This document shows, one piece after another, positions 33,930 to 42,631 of a stretch of 61,643 nucleotides of DNA. The stretch is from Micromonospora sp. U21 (GTDB lineage Bacteria; Actinomycetota; Actinomycetes; Mycobacteriales; Micromonosporaceae): the NCBI RefSeq assembly GCF_018070045.1, contig NZ_JAGPYK010000015.1, positions 1 to 61,643 on the forward strand, written 5' to 3'. The notes beneath the pieces were generated by a model. That model was not told where the DNA came from. It did not search any database and was given only the letters and a program-made list of their open reading frames with translations. A program made the position numbers and the translations under genes. Each line of letters opens with the position of its first letter. Positions within the stretch are counted from its first letter, which is position 1.

Positions 33930-34745
33930 TCAACTCGTCGACGGTGGGGTCGGCCCGGGACGGTCGGCCGGCGGCGTGTCGTCCGGTCGGTCCGTGCCGG
34001 ACGGGCCCGACGAGGACGACGGGCCGGACGGCGGCGGGTAACCCGGCTCCGACCCGGGCGTCTGGCCCGGCGTCGACGGGTAACCCGGCTCGCCGGGGGC
34101 CTGCGGGTAACCCGGCTGACCCTGCGCCTGCGGGTAACCCGGGTAGCTGGCGCCCGGGGTCGGCGGCTCCCAACCCGCGGTGGGCTTGCGGAAGAACTCG
34201 TTCGCCTTCGGAAGCGCCAGCAGGATCAGCGCCGCGAGCAGCGCGAGCAGGCTGATCACGCCGAGCACGAGGCTGACCGGGGTGATCCAGGAGGGCAGCG
34301 CCTCGTCCAGCCGGCGCTGGATCTCCTCACCGCTCGGCATGTCGCCGCCGGTGTCCCCGCCGGTGGTGAAGCTGCCGGCGGCCCCGCTGAGCAGGGTGCC
34401 GCCCACACAGCAGACCATGATGCCGCCGATGATCCAGGTGGTGATCCGGGCGCCGTTGCGGCCCTGGTTGTTGAGCAGGGCCAGCACGGCCAGGGTGACC
34501 GCGAGCAGCAGCAGGAGGATGCTGCTGCCGAGGCCGAAGGCGAAGAAGAAGTCCGCCACCTGCTCGGCGCCGTCTGCGGAACTGCCCTCGTACGCCTCGC
34601 GGAGCACGTCACGGGTCTTGCCAATGGTGGCAAGGGTGAGGATCAGACTGATCACCTGGCACGCCAGGAACAGGAAGAGCAGGTAGCTGGAAATCGTCAC
34701 GATGGACGGCCGCTGACGGGCCGGCGTGCTCTGGGAATCGACCAC
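33930..34745 (-). CDS. Four-helix membrane protein with YPGYPQ-repeat tail (2)
   Basis: A 271-residue protein with about four transmembrane helices. A Gly/Thr-rich external loop (GSFTTGGDTGGDMPSGEE) precedes the third or fourth helix. The long C-terminal tail is built of GYPQAQGQPGYPQAPGEPGYP repeats ending in Ser/Gly/Pro. Such tails are common in actinobacterial proteins gathered at the cell pole or division site, but no specific family is recognised. GTG 34745 has AAGGAG 4 nt before it. It is related in plan to the preceding gene. Confidence 0.72.
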   Translation of the reverse strand: MVDSQSTPARQRPSIVTISSYLLFLFLACQVISLILTLATIGKTRDVLREAYEGSSADGAEQVADFFFAFGLGSSILLLLLAVTLAVLALLNNQGRNGARITTWIIGGIMVCCVGGTLLSGAAGSFTTGGDTGGDMPSGEEIQRRLDEALPSWITPVSLVLGVISLLALLAALILLALPKANEFFRKPTAGWEPPTPGASYPGYPQAQGQPGYPQAPGEPGYPSTPGQTPGSEPGYPPPSGPSSSSGPSGTDRPDDTPPADRPGPTPPSTS

Positions 34746-34838
34746 GATTCTCCTTCCCTTAAGATCGCGCCCACACCGTATCGACAACTGGCCACTCTGG
34801 CATGCCGTGGCGATCCCGGCGCGCCCGTCGGGTCTGGC

Positions 34839-35459
34839 TCAGCGGTCTTCGGCGGTGGGTCGGATCGTCAGCTCGGTGGGGTCGAGCAGGTCGCCGCGGG
34901 CGACCCGCCAACCCTCTTCGCCGTACGCCTCGAAGGAGAGTCGCGCGCCGCCGCCGGACTGGTAGTCGTGGTAGCGCATCGTCCCGGCCGCCGGCAGCCC
35001 GGTCTCCCCGACGGCGGTGTAGCGCGCCTGCCCGGTCTCGGCCCACGTGTAGCGCCGCCCGCCGAGTTCGATGGTCGGGGCGCCCGGGGTGACGGTCGCG
35101 CCGGGCTCGGCGGTCCAGAGCACCAGCTCCAGGTCGGGGCCGTCCTCCACCGACAACCGGTGGCGGGTGCCGGAGGCGTCGTCGAGCAGGTGCTGCACCC
35201 AGCTCCAGTCCCCCTCGACCAGGCGGATCGTGCCGCTCACCGCGTACTCCCGCTCGCGGATCCGCACGCGGTCGCCCGGGGCCAGACGGTGCGGGCCACC
35301 GCGCAGCGGCTCTTGCGCGCGGCCGCGCGCCGGCCTTCCGGCGGGCGCCGCGCCGCCGGGCCGGGTCGCGGCCCGCCGCCAGGCCCACACGACGATCACG
35401 AACGCGACCACCGCGAGTACGGCCACCGCCGCCACCAGGTACGTCACCGACCCGTCCAC
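34839..35459 (-). CDS. DUF4178 membrane-anchored protein
   Basis: A 206-residue protein with one N-terminal transmembrane helix (VTYLVAAVAVLAVVAFVIVVWAWRR), a Pro/Gly/Arg linker and a DUF4178 domain. The domain is recognisable from LAPGDRVRIREREYAVSGTIRLVEGDWSWVQHLL, LSVEDGPDLELVLWTAEPG, and RYTAVGETGLPAAGTMRYHDYQSGGGARLSFEAYGEEGWRVARGD. In other actinobacteria DUF4178 genes sit with polyamine or envelope genes; here no such partner is adjacent. GTG 35459 follows GGGGAGG by 7 nt. Function unknown. Confidence 0.82.
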   Translation of the reverse strand: MDGSVTYLVAAVAVLAVVAFVIVVWAWRRAATRPGGAAPAGRPARGRAQEPLRGGPHRLAPGDRVRIREREYAVSGTIRLVEGDWSWVQHLLDDASGTRHRLSVEDGPDLELVLWTAEPGATVTPGAPTIELGGRRYTWAETGQARYTAVGETGLPAAGTMRYHDYQSGGGARLSFEAYGEEGWRVARGDLLDPTELTIRPTAEDR

Positions 35460-35623
35460 CCGACCACCTCCCCAGGTACGTCGGCGCAGACGGTAACAAC
35501 CGCCGGCACCGGAGCGACTCGCGTCGTGACGGAAAGCTCAGCTACTGAGGGCGGCCGGGGTGTCGCCCGCCGTGTTCGCCAGCACTGTGGACAGATCGAG
35601 TGGCCCTCCGATCGGCGGATGGA

Positions 35624-36004
35624 TCATGCTGCGGCGAGTCGTCGGGTGGCGTAGTCGCCGAGGGTGGTGCGCCCCATCACGCAGCCGACGAAGGTGGTGA
35701 ACTCGGTCGGATCGTCCCGCAGTGACGTCCAGACCGCCCGGGCCGCCGTCGGGTCGATCCGCTCCAGCAGTGTGGCCGCGTACGCCCGGCCTGCGGGTGA
35801 GCCTTCGGCCAGCACCCGGTCGAGCTGCCGGCGTACCTCCTCGGGGTGGTCGTCGAGGGCGGCCTCGACCCGGTGGTACGCCTCGGTCACCGGCAGCACC
35901 TCGCCCGCGAACCCGACGCCACCGAAGGCGAGCGTGTCAGCGCCAACCAACTCGTCGGCGGCCGCGCCCAGTTCCCGTTCCCACTTCTTCCCGATGCCGA
36001 ACAT
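35624..36004 (-). CDS. Small helical (HEAT-like) protein of unknown function
   Basis: Soluble protein of 126 residues beginning MFGIGKKWERELGAAADELVG. The body is helical (YHRVEAALDDHPEEVRRQLDRVL, AYAATLLERIDPTAARAVWTSL), and the end is FVGCVMGRTTLGDYATRRLAAA. The paired helices hint at a HEAT/ARM-type repeat, but I do not recognise a named family. AAAGGATGG precedes ATG 36004. A family A repeat lies 37 bp upstream, and clpB begins its 3-prime end just beyond that. Confidence 0.65.
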   Translation of the reverse strand: MFGIGKKWERELGAAADELVGADTLAFGGVGFAGEVLPVTEAYHRVEAALDDHPEEVRRQLDRVLAEGSPAGRAYAATLLERIDPTAARAVWTSLRDDPTEFTTFVGCVMGRTTLGDYATRRLAAA

Positions 36005-36040
36005 GCCCCATCCTTTCCCCGCCCGCCCCACCCCGACCCT

Positions 36041-36101
36041 GTTGATCATGAAGTTATTGCCACGACTCGCCGAGCCGGGAGGCCATAACTTCATGATCAA
36101 C
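36041..36101. repeat. 61-bp palindromic repeat, family A copy 3
   Basis: Arms GTTGATCATGAAGTTATTGCC and ATAACTTCATGATCAAC enclose CACGACTCGCCGAGCCGGGAG. It is the most perfect copy, with 17 of 17 outer bases pairing. It lies between the 126-residue gene and the clpB stop codon. Confidence 0.92.
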
Positions 36102-36119
36102 GCGGGTGGGGCCGGTGGG

Positions 36120-38711
36120 TCAGGCCGGGGTTACCGTCAGGGTGTTCGTCGGGGTGGCCAGGTCGACCTTGACGGTGTCGCCGTCGCGGATCGTGCCCGA
36201 CAGCAGGGCCTTGGCCAACTGGTCGCCGATCGCGGTCTGGACCAGGCGGCGCAGCGGGCGGGCGCCGTAGATCGGGTCGTACCCGTGCTCGGCGAGCCAC
36301 TGACGGGCGGACTCGGTGATGTCCAGTGCCAATCGGCGGTCGGCAAGACGGTTTCGCATCCGGTCCAGCTGGATGTCCACGATGGAGCGCAGATCGTCGC
36401 CGCGCAGCGAGGCGAAGACCACGATGTCGTCCAGCCGGTTGAGGAACTCCGGCTTGAAGTGCGACCGGACCACGGCGAGGACCCCCTCGCGGCGCTGCTC
36501 CTCGGCCAGCGTCAGGTCGCTGATCACCGACGACCCGAGGTTGGAGGTGAGGATCAGGATCGCGTTACGGAAGTCCACCGTGCGGCCCTGACCGTCGGTG
36601 AGCCGGCCGTCGTCGAGCACCTGGAGCAGCACGTCGAAGACGTCCGGGTGGGCCTTCTCCACCTCGTCCAGCAGGATCACCGAGTACGGCCGGCGGCGCA
36701 CCGCCTCGGTGAGCTGACCGCCCTCCTCGTAGCCGACGTAGCCGGGCGGGGCACCGACCAGGCGGGCCACCGAGTGCTTCTCGCCGTACTCGCTCATGTC
36801 GATGCGGACCATCGCCCGCTCGTCGTCGAAGAGGAACCCGGCGAGCGCCTTGGCCAGCTCGGTCTTGCCGACACCGGTCGGGCCGAGGAAGAGGAAGCTG
36901 CCGGTCGGGCGGTCCGGATCGGCGACGCCGGCCCGCGCCCGGCGCACCGCGTCGGCGACCGCGCCGACCGCCTCGGCCTGGCCGACCACCCGGCCGCCCA
37001 GCGACTCCTCCATCCGGAGCAGCTTGGCCGTCTCGCCCTCCAGCAGGCGGCCGGCCGGGATGCCGGTCCAGGAGGCGACCACCGCGGCGATGTCGTCCGC
37101 GCCGACCTCCTCCTTGAGCATCGCGCCGTCGGCCTGGAGCTGGGCCAGCTCCTCCTCGGCCTGCTTCAGCTCGACCTTGAGCGCGGGGATCCGGCCGTAG
37201 CGCAGCTCGGCGGCGCGCTCCAACTCCCCGTCGCGCTCGGCCCGCTCGGCCTCGCCGCCCAGGCGCTCCAGCTCCTCCTTGGCGGTGGAGAGCTTGGTGA
37301 TGTGGCTCTTCTCCGTCTGCCAGCGCTCGGAGAGCACGGTGAGCTGTTCGCGCTTGTCCGCCAACTCCTTGCGCAGCCGGGCCAGCCGCTCGGCGGAGGC
37401 GGCGTCCGGCTCCTTGGCCAGCGCCATCTCCTCGATCTCCAGCCGGCGGACCGCCCGCTCGATCTCGTCCACCTCGACCGGCCGGGAGTCGATCTCCATC
37501 CGGAGCCGGGACGCGGACTCGTCGACCAGGTCGATCGACTTGTCCGGCAGGAACCGGTCAGTGATGTAGCGGTCCGACAGCGACGCGGCGGCGACCAGCG
37601 CGGCGTCGGTGATCCGGACGCCGTGGTGCACCTCGTAGCGCTCCTTGAGCCCGCGCAGGATGCCGATGGTGTCCTCGATGGTCGGCTCGCCGACCAGCAC
37701 CGGCTGGAATCGGCGCTCCAGCGCCGGGTCCTTCTCGATGTGCTCGCGGTACTCGTCCAGCGTGGTCGCGCCGACCATCCGCAGCTCACCTCGGGCGAGC
37801 ATCGGCTTGAGCATGTTGCCGGCGTCCATCGAGCCCTCGCCCTTGCCAGCGCCGACGACGGTGTGCAGCTCGTCGAGGAACGTGATGACCTGCCCGTTGG
37901 AGTTCTTGATCTCCTCCAGCACGGACTTCAGCCGCTCCTCGAACTGGCCGCGGTACTGGGCGCCGGCGACCATCGCGCCGAGGTCCAGCGAGACCAGCTT
38001 CTTGTCGCGTAGCGACTCGGGCACGTCACCGGCCACGATCCGCTGGGCGAGACCCTCGACGATGGCGGTCTTGCCGACGCCGGGCTCGCCGATCAGCACC
38101 GGGTTGTTCTTGGTACGCCGGGAGAGCACCTGGATCACCCGGCGGATCTCCGAGTCCCGGCCGATCACCGGGTCGATCTTGCCGTCGCGAGCGCTGGCGG
38201 TCAGGTCGACGCCGTACTTGGCCAGGGCCTGGTAGGTCTGCTCCGGGTCGGCGGTGGTGACCCGCCGGTCCCCACCCCGGACGCTCGGGAAGGCGGCGAC
38301 CAGGGTCTCCTCGGTGGCACCGACCGACGTCAGCGCGCCGGACACCGCGCCGCCCACCCGGGCCAGGCCGGCGAGCAGGTGCTCGGTGGAGGTGTACTCG
38401 TCGCCCAGCGGCCGGGCGATCTGCTCGGCGGCGCCGATGGCGTTGACGAACTCCCGGGCCAGCGTGGGCTCGGCGATGCTGGAGCCCCGCGCCGCCGGCA
38501 GGGCGTCGACCGCGCGCTGGGCGGCCCGCCGCATCTCGGCGGGGTCGGCCCCGACGGCGCGCAGCAGGCCGGCGGCGGTCGAGCCGTCGGTGTCCAGCAG
38601 TGACAGCAGCAGGTGCCAGGGCTCCACGGTGGCGTGGCCGCGCTGGTTCGCGAGCGCGACGGCACCGGTGATGGTCTCGCGGCTCTTGGTGGTGAGGCGT
38701 TCGGTGTTCAT
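36120..38711 (-). CDS. clpB: ClpB disaggregase (Hsp100)
   Basis: AAA+ chaperone of 863 residues that threads aggregated protein in partnership with DnaK. In order: Clp N domain (MNTERLTTKSRETITGAVALA), nucleotide-binding domain 1 with GEPGVGKTAIVEGLAQRI (about 205) and Walker B ITFLDELHTVVGAG, the long coiled-coil middle domain (RRLEIEEMALAKEPDAASAERLARLRKELADKREQL), and domain 2 with FLGPTGVGKTELAKALA (about 610) and VILLDEVEKAHPDV. The middle domain identifies ClpB rather than ClpC. GGGGGAGCCC precedes ATG 38711. A HAIR palindrome just upstream marks HspR control. Confidence 0.96.
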   Translation of the reverse strand: MNTERLTTKSRETITGAVALANQRGHATVEPWHLLLSLLDTDGSTAAGLLRAVGADPAEMRRAAQRAVDALPAARGSSIAEPTLAREFVNAIGAAEQIARPLGDEYTSTEHLLAGLARVGGAVSGALTSVGATEETLVAAFPSVRGGDRRVTTADPEQTYQALAKYGVDLTASARDGKIDPVIGRDSEIRRVIQVLSRRTKNNPVLIGEPGVGKTAIVEGLAQRIVAGDVPESLRDKKLVSLDLGAMVAGAQYRGQFEERLKSVLEEIKNSNGQVITFLDELHTVVGAGKGEGSMDAGNMLKPMLARGELRMVGATTLDEYREHIEKDPALERRFQPVLVGEPTIEDTIGILRGLKERYEVHHGVRITDAALVAAASLSDRYITDRFLPDKSIDLVDESASRLRMEIDSRPVEVDEIERAVRRLEIEEMALAKEPDAASAERLARLRKELADKREQLTVLSERWQTEKSHITKLSTAKEELERLGGEAERAERDGELERAAELRYGRIPALKVELKQAEEELAQLQADGAMLKEEVGADDIAAVVASWTGIPAGRLLEGETAKLLRMEESLGGRVVGQAEAVGAVADAVRRARAGVADPDRPTGSFLFLGPTGVGKTELAKALAGFLFDDERAMVRIDMSEYGEKHSVARLVGAPPGYVGYEEGGQLTEAVRRRPYSVILLDEVEKAHPDVFDVLLQVLDDGRLTDGQGRTVDFRNAILILTSNLGSSVISDLTLAEEQRREGVLAVVRSHFKPEFLNRLDDIVVFASLRGDDLRSIVDIQLDRMRNRLADRRLALDITESARQWLAEHGYDPIYGARPLRRLVQTAIGDQLAKALLSGTIRDGDTVKVDLATPTNTLTVTPA

Positions 38712-38757
38712 GGGCTCCCCCGGATCGGCGTTGTCCATTGGGTTGGACACAACCAGA

Positions 38758-38778
38758 GTTGAGCGTATTCCGCTCAAC
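38758..38778. promoter_or_regulatory. HAIR operator for HspR upstream of clpB
   Basis: GTTGAGC-N7-GCTCAAC is an inverted repeat in the layout of the HAIR consensus CTTGAGT-N7-ACTCAAG. It lies 47 bp upstream of the clpB start; hspR itself is at 43856. Confidence 0.8.
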
Positions 38779-38797
38779 CCTAACGTTGTGACGCCTG

Positions 38798-39451
38798 TCA
38801 CTCTCGGCGCTGCCACCGCCAGTCGAACTCCCCGGCCGCCGGGGGCGGGCCGGGCAGCGGGTCGGTGTCCGGTGCCGTCGACAGCCCCGCCAGCAGCACC
38901 GCGAGCTGCCGGCGACGCAGCTGCCTGGTCCGCTCCGCATCGGGTACGCGCACCGCGGCACACGCCTCCAGCAGCAGCCCCAGGTCCTGCACGACCACGT
39001 CCGGGCGCAGCCGCCCGCTGGCACGGGCCCGCTGGAACAGGGCGGTGGCCAGCTCGTTGGCGCGCATCGCGTCCCGGCCCATCTCCTCGGTCGGGGTGAA
39101 GGTGCCGGCCAGGTGGACGGTGAGGGAGTGCACGTCGGCGTCGACCACCCGAGCCACGAATCCGGCGAACGCGGCCCAGTCGTCCGGCTCCCCGAGGGCG
39201 GCCTCGGCTTCGGCGACGTACCGGCGCAGCCCGTCGTGGCAGAGCTGGCGCAGCAGGTCCTCCTTGCCCGCGTACCGCCGGTAGAGGGCGCTGATGCCGA
39301 CGCCGGCACGTTCGGCGACCGCGGCGATCGGCGCCTTCGGGTCGTCGAGGAAGACCGCGCGGGCGGCTTCGAGGATCACCTCGTCATTGCGGGCGGCCTG
39401 GGCACGGCGGCCGGCCAGCGGCGCGTCCGTCTTTCCGGAGGGGGTCGGCAT
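38798..39451 (-). CDS. TetR family regulator, divergent from epoxide hydrolase
   Basis: A 217-residue repressor. The HTH is RNDEVILEAARAVFLDDPKAPIAAVAERAGVGISALYRRYAGKEDLLRQLC (about residues 20-70). The C-terminal ligand domain is helical and ends with a Pro/Trp/Arg tail. ATG 39451 leaves an 85-bp divergent gap holding the palindrome GGAACGGATCGTTCC over the likely promoter. That spacing argues for autoregulation and control of the epoxide hydrolase gene. It follows clpB on the same strand but is separated from it by the HAIR region. Confidence 0.85.
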   Translation of the reverse strand: MPTPSGKTDAPLAGRRAQAARNDEVILEAARAVFLDDPKAPIAAVAERAGVGISALYRRYAGKEDLLRQLCHDGLRRYVAEAEAALGEPDDWAAFAGFVARVVDADVHSLTVHLAGTFTPTEEMGRDAMRANELATALFQRARASGRLRPDVVVQDLGLLLEACAAVRVPDAERTRQLRRRQLAVLLAGLSTAPDTDPLPGPPPAAGEFDWRWQRRE

Positions 39452-39468
39452 GCCGCCAGAATAACAGT

Positions 39469-39483
39469 GGAACGGATCGTTCC
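39469..39483. promoter_or_regulatory. TetR operator between TetR and epoxide hydrolase genes
   Basis: GGAACGGATCGTTCC has perfect 6-bp arms. A weaker related site, GAACG-N8-CGTTC, follows at 39504-39521, and a TACTGT -10-like box lies between them at 39491-39496. Confidence 0.6.
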
Positions 39484-39536
39484 GGTCTGCTACTGTCGTA
39501 ACAGAACGAAGCATTCCGTTCCGAAGGAGTCCTGAG

Positions 39537-40673
39537 ATGACCGGCACCGCGATCCGCCCGTTCCGCGTCGAGATCCCGCAGACCGCCCTCGATGACCTGG
39601 CCGCACGGCTGGGCCGCACGGTCTGGCCCGCCGACCTGCCCGGCGCCGGCGACGCCTACGGGATGAGCACCGACCGGGTCCGCACCCTCGCCGACCGGTG
39701 GCGGGACGGGTTCGACTGGCGGGCAGTCGAGGCCCGACTGAACGCCCACCCGCAGTTCGTCACCGAGATCGACGGCGAGCAGATCCACTTCCTGCACGTC
39801 CGCTCGTCGCGCCCGGACGCCACTCCACTGGTGCTCACCCACGGCTGGCCCGGCTCGGTGCTGGAGTACCTGGACGTGATCGCCCCGCTCACCGAGCCGA
39901 CCGCACCGGATGCGCCGGCCTTCCACCTGGTCATTCCGTCGCTGCCGGGCTTCGGGTTCAGCGGCCCGACCCGCAGCGCCGGCTGGAACCGGTACCGCAC
40001 CGCCCGCGCCTGGGCGGAGCTGATGAGCCGACTGGGGTACGACCGCTACGGCGCGGTCGGCAACGACGCCGGCTCGATGGTCGCGCCGGAGTTGGGCCGG
40101 ATCGACGCGGCGCACGTGCTCGGCGTGCACGTCACCCAACTCTTCTCGTTCCCCTCGGGCGACCCGGCCGAGTTCGCCGGGCTCTCCGAGGCGGACCAGG
40201 CGGCGCTCAAGCACCTCCAGTGGTTCTACGAGAACAAGTTCTCCTTCAACCAGGTGCACAGCCAGCAGCCGCAGACCCTGGCGTTCGGGCTGGCCGACTC
40301 GCCGGTCGGGCTGCTGGCCTGGAACGCCCAGCTCTTCGACGTGAGCCTGGACGCCGACTTCATCCTGGCCAACGTGGCGCTCTACTGGTTCACCGGCACG
40401 GCCGCCTCGGCGATCCGGTTCTACCGGGAGGACGCGCACGCCGGCGACACGCCGGCCGGGCCGACCACCGTGCCGACCGCGCTGGCCATGTTCCCCGGCG
40501 ACTTCCAGTCGATCCGCCGCTTCGCTGAGCGGGACCACGCGAACATCGTCCGGTGGACGGCGTACGAGGCGGACGTCGACGGTCGCGGCGACGTCGGCGG
40601 CCACTACGCCGCTCACCAGGCCACCGACGTGCTGGCCGCCGACATCCGGGAGTTCTTCGCCAGCCTTCGCTGA
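39537..40673 (+). CDS. Epoxide hydrolase (EHN-type alpha/beta hydrolase)
   Basis: A 378-residue alpha/beta hydrolase with the EHN N-terminal domain (IRPFRVEIPQTALDDLAARLGRTVWP), which resembles microsomal-type epoxide hydrolases. The oxyanion motif HGWPGSVLEY is at about residues 101-110, the nucleophile Asp is in VGNDAGSMVAPE (about 177), and the C-terminal His is in GGHYAAHQ. It converts an epoxide to a diol through an ester intermediate; the substrate is unknown. GAAGGAG lies 8 nt before ATG 39537. The divergent TetR probably senses the substrate. No transporter or oxidase is adjacent. Confidence 0.9.
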   Translation: MTGTAIRPFRVEIPQTALDDLAARLGRTVWPADLPGAGDAYGMSTDRVRTLADRWRDGFDWRAVEARLNAHPQFVTEIDGEQIHFLHVRSSRPDATPLVLTHGWPGSVLEYLDVIAPLTEPTAPDAPAFHLVIPSLPGFGFSGPTRSAGWNRYRTARAWAELMSRLGYDRYGAVGNDAGSMVAPELGRIDAAHVLGVHVTQLFSFPSGDPAEFAGLSEADQAALKHLQWFYENKFSFNQVHSQQPQTLAFGLADSPVGLLAWNAQLFDVSLDADFILANVALYWFTGTAASAIRFYREDAHAGDTPAGPTTVPTALAMFPGDFQSIRRFAERDHANIVRWTAYEADVDGRGDVGGHYAAHQATDVLAADIREFFASLR

Positions 40674-40690
40674 CCATGGCGCGTGCCGGT

Positions 40691-40716
40691 GCCCACCCCG
40701 CTGTGCCGGGGTGGGC
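40691..40716 (+). terminator. Hairpin after epoxide hydrolase
   Basis: GCCCACCCCG pairs perfectly with CGGGGTGGGC around a 6-nt loop. Confidence 0.75.
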
Positions 40717-40834
40717 ATCAGCGCATCGGGGGACGCTGGGCGTTGAAGCAGAGCAAAGGGCGCCCAACAGACCCCCGATCAGGCACCCGAGGCGCACCCG
40801 AGGCTAGATCCACGCACGTGCGTCAGCGACAAGT

Positions 40835-40890
40835 CCTAGATCTTGGAAGGAAAGGGGCCCTGGAGGGGCCGAATTCGACCAAGATCTAGG
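40835..40890. repeat. 56-bp hairpin element CCTAGATCTTGG...CCAAGATCTAGG (family C)
   Basis: Perfect 12-bp outer arms; an inner GGCCC/GGGCC stem sits near the middle. Its AT-rich arms stand out from the background. Only one copy is in this window. A 12-bp perfect palindrome ACGCACGTGCGT lies just before it at 40812-40823. The 18-nt stretch after it leads into the leaderless promoter of the next gene. Confidence 0.7.
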
Positions 40891-40907
40891 TCTGGCCCGC
40901 TAAGCGG

Positions 40908-40913
40908 TAGCCT
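40908..40913 (+). promoter_or_regulatory. -10 box of a leaderless transcript
   Basis: TAGCCT ends 6 nt before the GTG start at 40920, and no Shine-Dalgarno is present. The transcript probably starts at the start codon itself. Confidence 0.6.
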
Positions 40914-40919
40914 TGGCTG

Positions 40920-41420
40920 GTGCGAGTACGAGTCGAGCAGATTGCCTTACCCGGGATCGGGGTACGCCACGATCTGGTGACGGAGTCCGGACGCCGCCTG
41001 GGCGTGGTCTCCCACCGCAATGGCCGCCGGGATCTCGTCCTCTACGACCCCGACGATCCCGACTCCTGCCAGGCGGACATCCCGCTGACGGACGACGAGG
41101 CAGAGGCGCTGGCCGACATCCTCGGCGCGTCGCTGATGCTCGGGCAGCTCTCCGGGCTCCGTGAGCAGGCCGCCGGTCTGCTCACCGAGCAGATCGCCAT
41201 CACGGCCGGGTCGCGGTACGTCAACCGGAAGCTCGGTGACACCAAGGCGCGTACCCGCACCAGTGCCTCCATCGTGGCGGTGCTGCGCGACGGCGAGGTG
41301 ATCGTCTCGCCGCTTCCCTCCTTCCGCTTCGCGGCCGGCGACGTGGTGGTCGTCGTCGGGACCCGCAAGGGTCTCGACGGTGTGTCCGCCATCCTCGCCG
41401 ACAGTGACCCGGACGGCTGA
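40920..41420 (+). CDS. KhtT-like RCK_C regulatory subunit of a K+/H+ antiporter
   Basis: A 166-residue cytosolic protein. The N-terminal part (VEQIALPGIGVRHDLVTESGRRLGVV) is typical of KhtT-like subunits. The C-terminal TrkA_C/RCK_C domain (SIVAVLRDGEVIVSPLPSFRFAAGDVVVVVGTRKGLDGVSAIL) binds small ligands such as c-di-AMP in known relatives. It should gate the membrane antiporter encoded 5 bp downstream. GTG 40920 without RBS but directly behind a -10 box indicates leaderless translation. The gene pair and order match KhtTU of Bacillus. Confidence 0.88.
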   Translation: MRVRVEQIALPGIGVRHDLVTESGRRLGVVSHRNGRRDLVLYDPDDPDSCQADIPLTDDEAEALADILGASLMLGQLSGLREQAAGLLTEQIAITAGSRYVNRKLGDTKARTRTSASIVAVLRDGEVIVSPLPSFRFAAGDVVVVVGTRKGLDGVSAILADSDPDG

Positions 41421-41425
41421 GGCGG

Positions 41426-42631
41426 ATGCACGATTCGACCACACTGCTCGTCGAAGTTGGCGCGCTGCTGCTGCTGCTCGGCGTCCTCGGCCGGCTCAGC
41501 CGCCGGGTAGGCCTCTCACCCATCCCCCTCTACCTGCTCGCCGGGCTGGCCTTCGGGCACGGTGGGCTGCTGCCACTCGCCGCCAGCGAGGAGTTCTTCG
41601 CGGTCGGCGCCGAGATCGGCGTCATCCTGCTGCTGGTGATGCTCGGCCTGGAGTACTCAGCCAACGAGCTGGTTGGCAACCTCCGCTCGGCGGCCCCGGC
41701 CGGGCTGATCGACGGCGTGCTCAACGCACTGCCCGGCGCGGCGTTCGCCCTGCTGCTCGGCTGGGACTGGGTGGCCGCCCTGGTGCTCGGCGGCATCACC
41801 TGGGTCTCGTCCTCCGGGGTGATCGCCAAGGTCCTCGCCGACCTGGGCCGGCTCGGTAACCGGGAAACTCCGGTGATCCTCTCGGTCCTGGTGATCGAGG
41901 ACCTGGCGATGGCGCTCTACCTGCCGCTGGTCACCGCGGTGCTGGCCGGCACCGGCCTGCTCGGCGGCGGCATCGCGCTCGCCGTGGCGGTGGGGACGGT
42001 GCTGCTCGTGCTGGTGCTCGCCATCCGGTACGGCCATCTGATCTCGTCCGCCCTCTCGGCGAAGGACCCGGAGGCGCTGCTGCTCGGCGTACTCGGTCTG
42101 ACCCTGCTGATCGCCGGTCTGGCGGCGAAGCTCCAGGTGTCGGCGGCGGTCGGGGCGTTCCTGGTCGGCATCGCGCTCTCCGGGCCGGTGGCGCACCACG
42201 CGACCGAGTTGCTCTCCCCGCTGCGGGACCTGTTCGCCGCGGTGTTCTTCGTCTTCTTCGGGCTGGTCACCGACCCACGGGACATCCCCCCGGTACTGCT
42301 GCCGGCGCTCGCGCTGGCCGTGGTCACCATGGCGACGAAGACGCTCACCGGTTACCTCGCGGCTCGCCGCGTCGGCATCGCCGAACCCGGTCGATGGCGG
42401 GCCGGCCTGGCACTCGTACCTCGCGGTGAGTTCTCCATCGTCATCGCCGGGCTCGCGGTGGCCGCCGGCAGCGTCGAGCCGCGGTTGGCGGCGCTGGCCA
42501 CGGCGTACGTCCTGATCACCGTGGTGACCGGCCCGATGCTGGCCCGGCTGCCCGACTTCCCGTGGTTCAAGCGGTGGCTGCGCAACCGCGCGGCGGCCGA
42601 GCGGCGGGAGCCCGTTCCGGTCCACGACTGA
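41426..42631 (+). CDS. CPA2-family cation/proton antiporter (KhtU/KefB-like)
   Basis: Membrane protein of 401 residues with about 12 helices. VMLGLEYSANELVGNLR, ITWVSSSGVIAKVLADLGRLGNRETPVILSVLVIEDLAMALYLPLV (with the charged ED pair of the transport path) and RAGLALVPRGEFSIVIAGLA are CPA2 hallmarks. It lacks the cytosolic TrkA_N/RCK domain of KefB/KefC; the separate upstream gene supplies RCK_C instead. It should export K+ (or Na+) in exchange for protons for pH and osmotic control. ATG 41426 follows GAGGCGG by a few bases. Confidence 0.9.
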   Translation: MHDSTTLLVEVGALLLLLGVLGRLSRRVGLSPIPLYLLAGLAFGHGGLLPLAASEEFFAVGAEIGVILLLVMLGLEYSANELVGNLRSAAPAGLIDGVLNALPGAAFALLLGWDWVAALVLGGITWVSSSGVIAKVLADLGRLGNRETPVILSVLVIEDLAMALYLPLVTAVLAGTGLLGGGIALAVAVGTVLLVLVLAIRYGHLISSALSAKDPEALLLGVLGLTLLIAGLAAKLQVSAAVGAFLVGIALSGPVAHHATELLSPLRDLFAAVFFVFFGLVTDPRDIPPVLLPALALAVVTMATKTLTGYLAARRVGIAEPGRWRAGLALVPRGEFSIVIAGLAVAAGSVEPRLAALATAYVLITVVTGPMLARLPDFPWFKRWLRNRAAAERREPVPVHD

